Positions 1 to 11,893 of a stretch of DNA of 64,000 nucleotides are shown in pieces. How positions within the stretch are numbered: position 1 is the stretch's first letter; each line of letters begins with the position of its first letter. The stretch is taken from the NCBI GenBank assembly GCA_028641055.1, contig CM054062.1, positions 187,797,958-187,861,957 on the forward strand, read 5' to 3'. Source of the stretch: Alopecurus myosuroides (taxonomy: Eukaryota > Streptophyta > Magnoliopsida > Poales > Poaceae). A program made the position numbers and the translations under genes. The notes under the pieces were generated by a model. That model made no database searches. It worked only from the letters and a program-made list of their open reading frames with translations, and was not told the DNA's origin.

Positions 1-1921
1 AACTCGCCATTGATGATAGAATAACCCTTCGCTCGTCTCAGAATTTTCCTGGCTAAAACTTTCTGTGGTGGTAACTCGCCCCGTGACAGGTAGGCCAGAA
101 ACGGTTCTGTCCACTCGGGAATAACCCGTACGGCGGCTACGAGCTCCAAATCCGGGTCTTGGTTGGCCACCTCTTCCTCAGACTCGGTTTTGACGGAAGG
201 CCGCCATAACTCGTCCAGAAAAACGTTAGGCGGGACCGGCTCTCGGCGCGAACCGAGTCTTGCAAGTGCATCTGCTGCCTCGTTCTTTCGCCTGTCAATG
301 TGTTCCACCTCATACCCGGAAAAAGACCCAGCCACCTTGTCTACCTCTCTGCGATATGCTGCCATTGTTGCATCCTTCCTATCCCAAGTTCCAGAGACCT
401 ACTGTACCACAAGATCCGAGTCTCCATAGCACCTTATTCGCCTGATATTCATCTCCTTTGCTACTCGCAGTCCGTGTAATACGGCCTCATACTCGGCCAC
501 ATTATTGGAGCAATCAAAGTGAATTTGCAACACATAACTCAACTTGTCTCCTTTAGGCGATGTAAGCACCACCCCAGCTCCTAATCCCTCGTATTGCTTG
601 GAACCGTCAAAGTGCATTACCCAAGACTCGGAACTTGGCATCATTGTGGGCATGCTTGTGTGAGTCCAGTCATTGATAAAATCAGCTAAAGTCTGGGACT
701 TGATTGCAGATCGAGGCTCGTAGTTGATGTGATAATCTCCCATCTCAATGGCCCACTTGGCTATTCTACCTGTCGCATCTGAATTTCTGATAATATATGC
801 CATGGGTATAGAGCTAACCACCGTTATGGGGTGTTCCTGAAAATACGGCTTCAATTTTCGGCTGGCCATAAAAACTCCAAAAACAAGCTTTTGCCAATGC
901 GGGTAACGTTGCTTTGCTTCCGATAAGACCTCGCTCACGTAGTAAACCGGCCTTTGTACCGGGTGATCTTTTCCAGCCTCTTTGCGATCAACCACAACCA
1001 CTGCGCTAACCGCCCGAGGCCCGGCCGCGATGTATAATAACATGGGCTCTTTGGGACCCGGTGCTGCCAAGATCGGTGCCTCAGATAACTGCTTTTTCAG
1101 AGCTTCAAATGCCTCGTCCGCCTCTTGGTCCCACACGAATTTGTCGGTTTTCCTCAAGAGTCGGTATAGAGGTATTGCTTTTTCTCCAAGCCTAGATATA
1201 AACCGGCTCAATGCCGCCACACAGCCCGTGAGTTTTTGAACGTGCTTCAGGCCTTCCGGCTTTTTCAGGCTCTGGATGGCCTTGATTTTTTCCGGGTTTG
1301 CCTCAATTCCTCTCTCGGAAACGATAAAGCCGAGTAACTTTCCTGCTGGCACCCCGAACACGCACTTAGTCGGGTTAAACTTCATCTGGTATCTCCTCAA
1401 GTTCTTGAAGTCTCCTTTAGGTAATCTATAAAAGTTTCAGCTTTCCTTGTTTTAATCACCACATCATCCACATAGGCATGAACGTTGCGTCTAATTTGAT
1501 CCTCAAAACACTTCTGTATGCACCGCTGATACGTTGCGCCTGCGTTTTTCAGCCCAAAGGTCATGGTCTTATAAAAAAAAGCACCAAAGGGGGTTATGAA
1601 TGAAGTTTTCTCCCAATGCTCTTTTTTGAGCTTTATTTGATGATATCCGGAATAAGGATACAAGAAACATAATAAGTCACAACCTGCCACTGCATCAATG
1701 AACTGGTATATTCTCGGAAGGGCAAATGGATCCTTTGGGCAATGCTTGTTGAGGCTTGTATAGTCTATGCACATCCTCCATTGATTGTTCTTTTTCAGCA
1801 CTAGAACCGGATTTGCCAACCATTCCGGGTGAAAAACCTCCATGATAAAGCCGGTTGCGAGGAGCCGAGCTATCTCCGCTCCTATAGCCTTTCTCCTTTC
1901 CTCATTCATTTTTCTCAGACC
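1..1921 (-). pseudogene. Pol (RT, RNase H, second RNase H, start of integrase) of Tat-1, broken
   Basis: The RT domain begins near 1909. Motifs present are NPVLVLKKNN, the YVDD box (near 1455) and VFGVPAGKLLGF. In motif A, where element B has FLDAYSGYH, this copy reads FLYPYSGYH, so the first catalytic Asp is lost. A frameshift near 1400 moves the rest to another frame, covering the RT connection and RNase H (about 1300-750) and then the archaeal-type RNase H (about 620-300, WVMHFDGSK, AEYEAVLHGL, GDSDLVVQ). A TAG at 399-401 interrupts this. The frame then stays open to position 1, ending in the linker before integrase (AKGYSIING). The element cannot encode an active Pol. Confidence 0.88.
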
Positions 1922-3058
1922 TTACTTCACAGGCCGGGACCTGGGATCAACATGCAAACTGTGCTCAGCTAACTCGGTCGGGATACCCGGCATATCGCTG
2001 GGCGTCCAAGCGAAAATGTCCTGATTCTCACGAATGAACTCGATAAGTGCTTCTTCTTGTTTGTTGTCTAGGTTAGAACCTATGGAAAATTGTTTGGAGG
2101 GATCTCCCTCGACAAAAGCCACCATCTTGGTGTCCTGGGCCGCTTTAAACTTTGCTCTCTCGTCCTCCGTATTCGACCTTTTCAAAGAAGTTCTGTCTTC
2201 CGGGTCTACTTGAGACCGGTAATACTTGAGCTCTTCCTTCCTGCAAGCCTGTTCTGCCATTGCCGCATCTCCTTCATCACACTCCGCTGCCACATCCCGG
2301 TTCCCGTGTATGGTAATGGTCTGCTTGGGACCCGGGATCTTTAGCTGTAAATACACATAACATGGCCTGGCCATGAACTTAGCGTAAGCCGGCCTTCCGA
2401 ACAACGCGTGATAAGGACTGCGCAATTTTACCACCTCAAATGTGAGCCATTCCACTCGGATATTGTCCTTGGATTCTCCAAAAGCGACTTCTAGTGTTAT
2501 CTTTCCCTCAGGGCACGCCGAGTGACCCGGCACAATCCCATGGAAAACTGTGGAGCTTTTCTGTAGCTGAGACTCCTTGAGCCCCATGCGTAGGAAGGTT
2601 TCCCAATACAGGATATTAATGCTGCTTCCACCATCCATCAAAACCTTTTTCAGCTCGTAACCATTGACATGTGGTGCGACCACCAAAGCTAACACACCCG
2701 GATGTTCTATTGTTTCCGGGTGATCCCTTCTGCTCCATGTTACTTCTTGATCTAACCATCTCAAATATCGCGGGACACCTGAAGAAACCGAGTTTATGGC
2801 CCTTTTAAGTATCTTTCTATCTTTGTTGGAAGTCCCGGTAGTGTGAACGTGGTACTGTCCTAACTGCTTTGGGTTGGCCTGGAATCCCCCAGCACCTCCT
2901 TGATTATTACCCGGATTGCCACCTCCTGTGTTGCCAGCAGGGGGTGGCCCGTTACCCGGGTTTCCACCCGGACCCTGTCCTCCTCCCCGGCCTGCACCTC
3001 GCAGGGCTTTATGTATTTCCTCGTTCTTCCATCTCTGTAAGTCCACGCACTGCTCCAA
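1922..3058 (-). pseudogene. Gag tail and aspartic protease region of Tat-1
   Basis: This continues the gag frame. A Gly/Asn/Pro-rich stretch (about 3000-2880) leads into a retropepsin-like aspartic protease domain with the catalytic motif LMDGGSSINILY near 2610-2645 and the flap-side motif HALFGRPAYAKF near 2375-2415. The protease would cleave the polyprotein. The following conserved linker (ENQDIFAWTPSDMPG) leads into RT, but a TAA at 1922-1924 interrupts it. Element B carries a Gln codon at the equivalent place, so the TAA looks like a decayed CAA. Confidence 0.82.
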
Positions 3059-4108
3059 TGAATGATTAGCCGGCCTGCCATTCCTGCTATGACGCGGACA
3101 TGGCCTCCTGAATGCCTCTATATGGTTAGCCGGTATCGGTGGTCCTTGGTAATTTCCTCCATTAAAGTTTCCTCTGTTGAAATTTCCCTCCGCCCTGGGT
3201 CTTGCAAACCCGGCTTATGTATTAGCAACAAACTCGGAATTTCCTTCGTATGGGCGCTTGTGCTGGTTATTTCCATTGTTTCCTCCATTATTACCCGGTG
3301 CAGCCCCATTGCCGGGTCTTCCATTGTTGGGTTTCGCTTTTTTGTCATCAACATCCTCCTCTGTTGTGTCCGTAGCGGCGTGCTTATTGCAAGCGTCCAT
3401 CAATTCTCCCATTGTAACCTCCGAGGCGTGCCGACTAGATTTCATGTGTGTCAACTTTTGCACCAGGGGTAAGTATTTGCACGTTTTTGCCATAGCTTGC
3501 AATGCATCTTTTGGCTGGATATCAGTGGAAGAGTGGAGAATTTCCATAACCCGGCGCACCCAGCTGCGCGCCGACTCTCCCTTCTTCTGGACGCATCGCT
3601 CTAGATCGTCAATCGTGAATAGCTTTTGGCACGTCCCATGAAAATGTTTGATAAAGGCATCTTTCAGCTCACTCCATGAATTGATGGATCTTTCAGGCAG
3701 GTTATTGAACCACAACTTCGCTGCTCCTTCGGACATCATAAGATACATAAACTTAGCTTGGAGATTCTCGGATGCGTTGCGAATTGACATAGCCATCTCG
3801 TAACTGCTTAACCAGGTTTCTGGGTCCATGGTCGGCTCATACTTAACCACTTTACCCGGCTCCTTGAATTTATCCGGGTAGGGCTCAGCCCTGATGGCAT
3901 CCGACAAACACTTAGGCCCGGCGAGGTTTGCCAGTACCGGCCTTACTCGGGAAACGTGCGATCCTGCAGCTGGTGCGGCGGGGGGTGCAACCGCTACCGG
4001 CCCCCTTACCGCAGACCCGGCTGCTGCGCGCCTGGCTCGAGAACTGTTCACAATGGCTTGTGCTGCTGATGCTGCGGGCGTTGCCGGTCTATGGGGAGGA
4101 GGCGGCAT
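3059..4108 (-). pseudogene. Gag (capsid/nucleocapsid) of Tat-1, broken
   Basis: It encodes the structural Gag protein that would form the cytoplasmic particle packaging the element RNA. A Pro/Ala-rich N-terminus is followed by the retrotransposon gag domain (around 3890-3500), with the typical motifs PETWLSSY, KLWFNNLP and FIKHFHGTC. After it comes an Asn/Gly-rich basic tail (3360-3230). The frame is interrupted by TAA at 3215-3217 and continues in the same frame into the protease region. The stop is what C-to-T change of a CAA codon would give. A canonical CCHC zinc knuckle is not obvious. Confidence 0.8.
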
Positions 4109-4111
4109 TTG

Positions 4112-5491
4112 CTACTGCTCTGCCCTCCGCCTTGCCGAGCTTGACTGAATATACCCGGTATTCCCGGGATGCCGGCTGACATACGGTGTCCCATGCAAAC
4201 CACTTCTATGATCCGGGTAATTTTCCTGTTGAGCCACTGCGGTGCGTATCATCTCTATGGCCTGCCGAGTTTCGATTTCTCGAGGCGTCTCGCCCAGTGG
4301 GATACGGTCGAGCGCTAGAGTCGTTGCGTACACGTTATCCATGGGATTGTTGAAGTGACCTGGTGGAGTATGAAATCACGGTGGTGGTGGTGGTGGTGGT
4401 GCGGTATTGCCAACAGCGATCCCAGTTTGCAACGTGGGTAACCCGGCTTGCACGTTCGCCGGCTGTCCTCCCAGGGTTGCAGCTCGATATCCGGTTTCTT
4501 GATTCACCACCGGGATCGTTTGATCCTGAGGGGTAACAAAGAATGTAGCTGGCTGTAAATTCCCTCCGGCTGCCGGTAATCTCGTCTGGTGCCTCCGATT
4601 GTAAATCCTGGTCGACTGAGTTTGAAGGCGATTCACCAGTTCTTCCAACTCGTGCTGGCACGCGGCCATCCCTTGTTTCTCGGCTTCGATATCTCTCCTT
4701 TGTTGATCCAACGCGCAGCGAGCCACATCTAGATCTCAGGCACGTGCCGCCGCGTTTTCTGGGGTTATCACCGTCGCTAGCACTGTGGGATCCAAAATTA
4801 GGTTATTGTTGAACAGAGCCGGATTTCGCGGAGCCGAGGTTCCCGAACCCGGCCTTTTGTTTGCTGTGAATCCAAACATATTCCTTTGCCGTTCACTTTC
4901 TCCAGTATGACTGGTGACAGAAGCCGACTCTCCGTCGATCCGGGCTATAACCGGGTTTTCGTCAACCGGCGCCTGTTGTTGGGCCAGCACTCGCGCCGCT
5001 CCAGCCGCGATCGTCGTCAGCTCCCCCTGATTAAGATTGATTGCAGGGGCTGTATAGACCGCGACCCGGCGCGCGATGCCTGGTGATGATTTGTATTCCT
5101 CTTTGTCACAGCTATCTTCCTCGTACCGGTCTTCAAGCAGGTGCAGGATAGACTCGGTATCATCTTCTCTTACGACCCGGCCACGCGGGGTCCATGCCGG
5201 CTCCCCCGGCTGTTCCCTCTTCGTGGTGGGCTCTTCTTCTGGATCGGCTGTCCCAACCGATTCTTCTCCATCCGACTGAACGCAAGTTGCTTCTCCTGAC
5301 ACAGAATCATACTCAATATTATCAGGAACAGAACCGGACGTACGTACCATGCCGACGAAGACATTGACCCGGCCGATCGTAAAGATAGATCCGGTTTCCA
5401 GCAGATCCGACTCTGGTCCCCAACCAAAGTTGTCTACCATCTTCTCTCCTTCAGGGTTGGTGATGATTTCGCCGATGACAAGGTTCTTCAT
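4112..5491 (-). pseudogene. Gag N-terminal leader region of Tat-1, broken
   Basis: The first ATG after the primer site on the minus strand is at 5491. From there one reading frame runs toward gag, stopped at 4736 (TGA), 4376 (TGA) and 4112 (TAG). All pieces are in the same frame as each other and as the gag domain at 4108, so this was once one long polyprotein. The leader is acidic (Asp/Glu-rich around 5100-5300), followed by a Gln/Arg-rich segment near 4700-4550 and a proline run near 4380. I recognise no catalytic domain; its role as a Gag leader is inferred from position only. Confidence 0.6.
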
Positions 5492-5535
5492 GCTTTCCTG
5501 AGCTTCTCCCGTGATGTAAACACCCTTGGACGTAG

Positions 5536-5553
5536 GCCCCACGGTGGGCGCCA
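5536..5553 (-). other. Primer-binding site of Tat-1
   Basis: On the minus strand the motif TGGCGCCCACCGTGGGGC lies two bases after the LTR end. The identical motif occupies the same place in element B (21891-21908), which supports it as the tRNA primer site of this clade. I do not assign the tRNA. Confidence 0.75.
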
Positions 5554-5555
5554 AC

Positions 5556-6024
5556 TGTCGTGGGATAATCACGGCAGACGTTACCAGGGGTAACTTACTT
5601 TGGGGCAAATCGACTCTGGTGTTTGGGAGAGGGTTTAGCTCAGGGGAAATCATGCTATCTGGTGATCTGGTAGCTCGGGCTGCAATGTCGCCGAGTCTCC
5701 GATCTAGGGTTAAAATTATCAGCTCTCGTATTACAAAGATACTCAACTATCGGGTAAAACTCTTGTCCCCTCTCTTTGCCCCAGGAACCGGTTTATATAT
5801 TACCCGGCTCTCTGGCTCCCTATACAAGGCATACCCGGAATCCTACCCGAAAACCGCACACAACCCTAAGTTTCCTAATCGTGACACCCAAGGTACGGGT
5901 TACAAAACCTACGCTCCCCCTTGGGCCTTCTAGAAACTCCTTCACCTTGGGCCGGGTCTTGTGCGATTCCATTTGGCCGGGTTTCACCTAGACATGAACA
6001 TATCGGGTTACCATCCCCCCATCA
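5556..6024 (-). repeat. 5' LTR of Tat-1
   Basis: About 469 bp, read on the minus strand from TGATGGGG at 6024 to CCCACGACA at 5556, so it has the usual TG...CA ends. The primer site follows directly at its 3' end. A TATA-like stretch (TATATAA on the minus strand, near 5793-5803) lies inside and is a plausible core promoter. The right border is supported by the abrupt start of ATH1 LTR sequence at 6025. Confidence 0.85.
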
Positions 6025-6383
6025 GGTTCACCCATATAACACTTCACGAACCAATAAATATTAGTCAACCGTATGAAGCGAAAGCACTTGACGAAGTTCC
6101 CATGTGTCCCCGAGAACGTTTGGTAATCATAAGTAATACAACCGGCTTGTCCTTTGCTCTCAAAAGGATTGGTCCACTTGCTACAATATTATTAATTGTC
6201 TTTTATTTACTCGCACTTTATTTATCTGCTATATCAAAAAGCACAAAAAAAAAACCGTTTGCCAGTGTTTTATAGTGAATCCTCTATCCAACCTGCTTGT
6301 CAACACCTTCTGCTCCTCGTTGGGTTCGACACTCTTATTTATCAAAAGTACTACAATACACCACATATACTTGTGGGTTATCG
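6025..6383 (+). repeat. 3' part of the 5' LTR of ATH1
   Basis: This aligns base for base, with scattered differences, to 48246-48603, the end of the 3' LTR. Both contain the blocks CACTTCACGAACCAAT and TGCTCCTCGTTGGGTTCGAC. The terminal CA dinucleotide has decayed to CG at 6382-6383. The first part of this LTR lies left of the Tat-1 insertion, outside the window. Confidence 0.85.
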
Positions 6384-6394
6384 AGACTATTTTC

Positions 6395-6412
6395 TGGCGC
6401 CGTTGCCGGGGA
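6395..6412 (+). other. tRNA-Asp-type primer-binding site of ATH1
   Basis: TGGCGCCGTTGCCGGGGA lies 11 bp after the LTR end. It is complementary to the 3' end of plant tRNA-Asp, and tRNA-Asp priming is usual for Athila elements. The same motif in reverse serves element C (32503-32520). Confidence 0.85.
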
Positions 6413-6498
6413 GTGAAGTGCTATTGGTAAGTGGAATTGGTAAGAGAAACTTTTACTGTCAGTGTTGTTTTTATTTATGTCTGTTGTTTTATTTCATT

Positions 6499-8417
6499 AT
6501 GGAGAATACTTTTGGTTCTATGTTTAGGGGTACTTCTACCGTTTCTGCTAGGGTAGTAGGTAACCCGTTATCTACTGAATTAGATCCTTATAAAATACCT
6601 AGGAAAATTGTTGGACGTGTTATGGATAACTGCTATTATGGTGATGGAACTGTCCATCCCAATGATCATTTACTCTTTATACATGAATTATGCGTGTTAT
6701 TCAGGTGTGCAAGTATTATAATGGATCAAGTTAAAATGAAATTATTTTCTTTATCGCTGAAAGGAAGAGCTGTTGAATGGTTCAAGTTGTTAAAAAGAAT
6801 GGTGAATCTATTGGATGGAAGGAAATTGTTCCTCTCTTTTATTCTAAAGTTTATCCTCCTAGTGAGATTCATAAAGACTGGAATCGAATATATAATTTTT
6901 GGCCTCATGACGGAGAGAGTATTGCCCAAGCGTGGGGGATAATGAAGTTATTAATGCTTAAATGTCCCGTTCATGAGCTCCCGGGTAATATTGTTATCAA
7001 TAATTTTTATGCAAGGCTTTCTCTTCATGGTAAGGATCTATTGGATGCTTCTTGTTCTGGATCATTCACACGTATGAAGGAAGAAAATAAATGGGATCTT
7101 CTTGACCGTATTCAAGAAAACACTGAAGGATGGGAGAATGGCAAAGGTAGAAAGTCAGGTATAAATTATGATTATGAATGCATTAAATCTTTTATGGGAA
7201 CTGATGATTTCTATAATGTTAGTGATGTTTGTGGTCTTGATTCTCAAATATTTGCAAACCGTCTTAAAGCTTTTGCCTCCTATATTGATATTCCTAAAAA
7301 GGAGTGTCACAAGTACCATGCACCTTATAAACATATTGTTCTTGCTAGTAATTTAGAAGTGTGTGTTGTTAATCCTGCTGTTCCTGAGCCTTATATTGAG
7401 AAAATGTCTTTCCCTGCTAAGGTGAAAGAACACTCTATTGTGGCTAGTGTGGTTAATAAGAGTATTAAGAAGTCTACTGAACCTGATGAACAAATAACTG
7501 TTGAACCTGCTGTAGCAATAGTGAAAGATCTTATCTGTGGAAACGTAGAGGATGAACATATTTTCTTTTGTGAGGATGCTTCTGATATTGTCCCACATCC
7601 AAATAGACCTAAGAAAACTAGTGTTCCTGTGCTTTCTGTTAAGATTGGTGATCATTGCTATTTTGGTTTGTGTGACATTGGTGCAAGTTCTAGTGCTATT
7701 CCTTATGAGCTTTGTAAAGAAATTATGCATGAAATTGGTCCTTGTGAGCTTGAGGATATTGATGTGATTATTCAGCTTGCTAATAGAGAAACTGTTTTTT
7801 TGACTGGTATTGTTAGAGATGTGGAAGTTTTATATGGTAAGACTAAATATCCCACAGATTTTCTAGTACTTGGTAAGGCTGCTAGTAAAACTTGTCCTAT
7901 TATTTTTGGAAGACCTTTCTTGAACACTTGTGGTGCTATTATAGATTGTAGGAGGGATAAGATTTTGACTAAATTTGATGGAAAATCTTATGAGTTCAAT
8001 TTCTCCAAATTTGCTAGAGCACCTTATGAATCCGAATTGCCTAATGAGAATTTTAGAGTTGAACAGCTTGTCTCTATTGCTCTTGCTCCTAACAATGCTT
8101 TGCAACAATATATGGTGGATCACGAAAGTGAGGTCTTTATGGAAGAAAGAAAGGAGATTGACGATATTCTTCTTCGTCAACGGGTGATACTGAAACATAA
8201 TTTACCCGTGGAGGACTTGGGTACCACATTACCACCCAAGGAGGATCATGTTTTTTATTTAAAACCTTTGCCTAATGATCTTAAATATGCTTATATTGAT
8301 GATAAGAAAATATATCCTGTTATTATTAGTGCTAAACTTTCAGGTGAAGAAGAGGAAAGATTATTGGGAATATTGAAGAAACACATGGAGCTATTGGATA
8401 TACTCTTGATGATTTGA
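6499..8417 (+). pseudogene. Gag and aspartic protease of ATH1, frameshifted
   Basis: The ATG at 6499 opens a frame encoding the Athila Gag capsid domain (MKLFSLSLKGRAVEWFKLL near 6730-6795). An indel in the A-run at about 6790-6796 shifts the frame, and the next frame is open from 6777 to 8417. The gag domain continues with YSKVYPPSEIHKDWNRIYNF. The aspartic protease lies near 7640-7960, with catalytic motif CDIGASSSAIPYELC and downstream IIFGRPFLNTCGA. The frame ends at 8415-8417 just before RT because of another indel; the expected RT linker (TLDDLKGISP) continues in a different frame from about 8400. Gag would package RNA and the protease process the polyprotein; this copy can do neither. 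Confidence 0.85.
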
Positions 8418-10692
8418 AGGGGATTTCTCCCTCTATATGTCAGCATGTTATTAATATTGAACCGGATGCAAAGCCAGTAGTTGAACATCAACGCTGTTTA
8501 AATCCTAAGATGAAGAAAGTGGTAAGAACGAGGTATTAAAACTTCTTGATGCTGGTATTATTTTTCCTATTGCTAATAGTAGATGGGTGATCCATGTGCA
8601 TTGTGTCCCTAAGAAGGGAGAAGTGATTGTTGTGCCTAATGAAAATAATGAGCTTATTCCTCAAAGAGTAGTAGTTGGTTATAGGATGTGCATTGATTTT
8701 AGGAAAGTTAACAAGGTTACTAAGAAAGATCATTATCATTTTTATTTTGTTGATAAAATGTTAGAGAGGTTGTCTAAGAAAACTCATTTTTGCTTTCTTG
8801 ATGGCTATTCTGGGTTTTCTAAAATTGATGTTAGGAAGCAAAATCAAGAGAAAACAACCTTTACTTGTCCTTATGGTAATTATGCTTATATAAGTATGCC
8901 TTTTGGTTTGTGTAATGCTCCTACTACGTTTCAAAGATGCATGCCTGCTATTTTTCATGTTTTTTATGAAGAGATTGTGGAAGTATTCATGGACGATTTC
9001 TCCGTCTATGGAACTTCTTTTCATAATTTCTTGCACAACCTTGATAAAGTTTTGTAGAGATGTGAGGAAACTAATCTTGTTCTTAATTGGGAGAAATGCC
9101 ACTTTATGGAAGGAATTGTTCTTGGACATAAAATTTATGAAAGATGTATTGAAGTTGATAGAGATAAAGTGGAAGCCATAGAGAAAATGCCATGTCCTAG
9201 GGATGTTAAAGGTATTTGTAGTGTTCTTGGTCATGCTGGTTTTTATAGGAGGTTTATTAAAGATTTGTCTAAAATATCAAAGCCTCTTACTAATCTTCTT
9301 CAAAAAGATGTACCATTTGTTTTTGATGATGATTGTAAGGAAGCTTTTGAAACTTTAAAGAAGGCTTTCACTACTACTCCTATTGTTCAACCACCTGATT
9401 GGAATTTACCCTTTGAAATTATGTGTGATGCTAGTGATTTTGCTGTAGGTGTTGTTCTTGGACAGCGCATAGATAAGAAGTTGAATGTTATTCATTATGC
9501 TAGTAAGACTCTTGATGCTGCTCAAAAGAATTATGCTAGTACAGAAAAAGAGTTCTTAGCTATAGTCTTTGCATGTGATAAGTTTAGACCTTATATTGTT
9601 GACTCAAAGGTTATTATTCATACTGATCATGCTGCTATTAGATACCCTATGGAAAAGAAAGATGCTATGCCTAGGCTTATCAGATGGGTGTTGCTTATAC
9701 AAGAATTTGATTTGCATATTGTGGATAGGAAGGGTGCTGAAAATCCTCTTGCTGATAACTTGTCTAGATTGGAAAACATTGCTTTTGACCCTATTCCTGT
9801 TAATGATAGTTTTCAGAATGAACAGTTGGCTGCAATAAAGGTAAAATATGTTAACTTTATTGTTTCGAAGTATTTGCCTCCAACATTTACAGCTCAACAA
9901 AGAAGAAAATTATTTTATGATTTGAGGCATTATTTTTGAGATGCCCCACACTTATATAAAGAAGGAGTAGATGGTATTATGAGAAGATGTGTTCCAGATC
10001 ATGAACAACGTGAAATATTGAAAAAATGGCATGGTAGTGCTTATGGACAACATCACGCTGGAGATAGAACTGCGCAGAAGGTTCTACAATCAGGTTTCTA
10101 TTGGCCTACTCTCTTTAAAGATGCACGTAAATTTATTTTATCTTGTGATGAATGTCAAAGAGTTGGTAATATTTATAGACATAATGAAATGCCTATGAGT
10201 TATTCTCTTGTTATTGAACATTTTGATTGTTGGGGATTTGACTTTATGGGTCATTTTCCCCCTTCAAATGGTTATACTCACATTCTTGTTGTTGTTGATT
10301 AAGTTACTAAGTGGATAGAAGCTATACCAACAAAAAGTGCTAATGGTGAGACCTCTTTAAAAATGCTTAAAGATTTTATTTTCCCTAGGTTTGGTGTGAC
10401 TAGATATCCTATGACTGATGGAGGTTCTGATTTTATTCATGGTGGTTTTAGAAAACCCTTGATAAATATGGTGTTAATCATAGAATTACCTCAGCTTATC
10501 ATCCTCAAACCACTGGGCAAGTAGAGCTATCAAATAGAGAAATTAAATCTATCTGGCAAAAGACTGTTAATAAATCTAGGAAGAATTGGTCTGATAAGTT
10601 GAATGGTGCTTTATGGGCCTATAGAACTACTTATAAAAATCCTATGGGCATGTCTCGTTATAAAATGGTTTATGGAAAAGCTTGTCACTTGC
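8418..10692 (+). pseudogene. Pol of ATH1: RT, RNase H and N-terminal/core integrase, broken
   Basis: RT motifs are FLDGYSGFSKI (near 8800), YAYISMPFGLCNAP (near 8880) and the catalytic FMDDFSVYG (near 8990). RNase H motifs follow ([14 protein letters not shown] near 9420, [26 protein letters not shown]). Integrase begins with the HHCC zinc finger (10030-10165, ending CDECQ), then the catalytic Asp in FDFMGHFP, Asp in TDGGSDF and Glu in VELSNREIK. From about 8540 one frame continues, broken by TAG at 9055, TGA at 9937 and TAA at 10300, followed by a frameshift near 10455. It stops abruptly at GKACHLL, where the LTR of ATH2 begins; the C-terminal integrase reappears at 23926. Confidence 0.88.
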
Positions 10693-11893
10693 TGATACGT
10701 CCATTTTTCATCACTGTTTTATATTATTATTTTCTGTTATTCATCGATATATTTCATGTTATGATGCCACTTATGTTATTTTTATCTTATTTTAAATGTT
10801 TCATATTTTTTGGAGAATAAACACCGGGATCATAAATCTGATGGAAAAAGCATCGTCAGGATACCCTATTTTAGAAGATCAGAAGAAGAGGGGGGACCAG
10901 AGATGTCTTAGAAGTCCACATGAGGGAGATAGCCACGAGGAGAGCCGTAGGGGGCCACCACGGGCCCACACCACCAGGTGGCGCCCCTGACCATGCCGCC
11001 AGGTGGTGTGGCCACCCTGGCCCACTTCTGGTCGACCCCTTTTGCGTACTTGACCCCCCAGGGAACCCTAAGCCCCAGACTATCATCGAAGAATTATTTT
11101 GCCGCCGCCTCGGGGCGAAAAACATCAAAGAGAGAAAAGCTCTCCAACAGGGAGAAATCTGCCGGGGAAATTCCTCTCCGGAGAGGGGAAATCATCGCCA
11201 TCGCCACCGTCATTGCTCTGGGCATCATCAAGATCGTCATCGTCATCGTCATCGTCATCACCACCAGCACCATCACCCTTATCATCCACCGTCATCGCAC
11301 TGTAACAATTAGGGGCCTCTATCGTTGTTTTACATTAGATCTCTCTCCCGGTGTGGATTACTTGTAGTAGTTGATGCTTGTGAGATTTATCGGTGTTAGC
11401 ACTTTATGACAAGATTGTTATCATCCACTATATCACCTCTAATTATGATCCATATGATGTCTTGTGAGTAGTTCATTTAGTTCTTGAGGACATGGGAGAA
11501 GTCATGATGTTAGTAGTGAAGTTATGTTGACGTAATATCTCGTGGTCCGGTATTTAAGTTGTGGTGCTATTCTTCTAGTGGTGTCATGTGAACGTCGACT
11601 ACATGATACTTCACCTTTATGGGCCTAGGAGGATGCATGGTGTATTTGGCTACTAATTGTGGGGTTGCCAAAGTGACAGAAACCTAAGCTCCCGTTCGGA
11701 AACCAATGCACGAGGGAGCGTAGAATCCCAGAGTTTTAAGGCTGTGGTTAGATTTATCTTAAATACTTTCTTGTATTTGCGGATGCTTACGAGGGGTATA
11801 ATCACAAGTATGTATTAGTCCTAGTTGGGCGGTGCATTAGCATAGGTTGACCCACACAACACTTCACGAACCAATACATATAAGTCAACTGTA
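10693..11893 (+). repeat. Truncated 5' LTR of ATH2
   Basis: Homologous to the 3' LTR of ATH1 (35742-36586 and 47941 to about 48290). It starts TGATACGTCC and contains the same GC-rich block and the (CAT/CGT)-rich triplet tract at about 11200-11290. It breaks off in the motif AAGTCAACTGTAT, so about 310 bp of the LTR 3' end is lost. The intact sequence GTAATATCTCGTGG at 11532-11545 shows what the target site of element D looked like in a sister LTR. Confidence 0.85.

Larger units (their letters stand above)
1..6024 (-). mobile_element. Tat-clade Gypsy LTR retrotransposon (Tat-1), truncated by window edge
   Basis: A minus-strand LTR retrotransposon whose 5' LTR, primer site, gag, protease, RT, RNase H and start of integrase lie in the window; the rest lies left of position 1. 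The order gag-PR-RT-RNH plus a second, archaeal-type RNase H domain (WVMHFDGSK and NVAEYEA motifs) is the hallmark of the Tat/Ogre/Retand group of Ty3/Gypsy. It is inserted in the 5' LTR of the Athila element ATH1: the sequence right of 6024 aligns with the matching stretch of ATH1's 3' LTR from about 48246. The expected target duplication is the 5 bases at 6025-6029 (GGTTC); its partner is outside the window. The coding frame is dead, with several in-frame stops and a frameshift near 1400. Confidence 0.9.

Noticed and set aside
6395..6412. tRNA-like sequence
   Set aside because: Only the 18 bases complementary to a tRNA 3' end are present; it is a primer-binding site, not a tRNA gene. The same holds for 32503-32520 and 41343-41354.
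11200..11290. Coding triplet repeat (His/Ser-rich) in the ATH2 LTR
   Set aside because: The ATC/CAT-rich tract is a microsatellite present in every LTR of this family and varies in length and frame; not coding.
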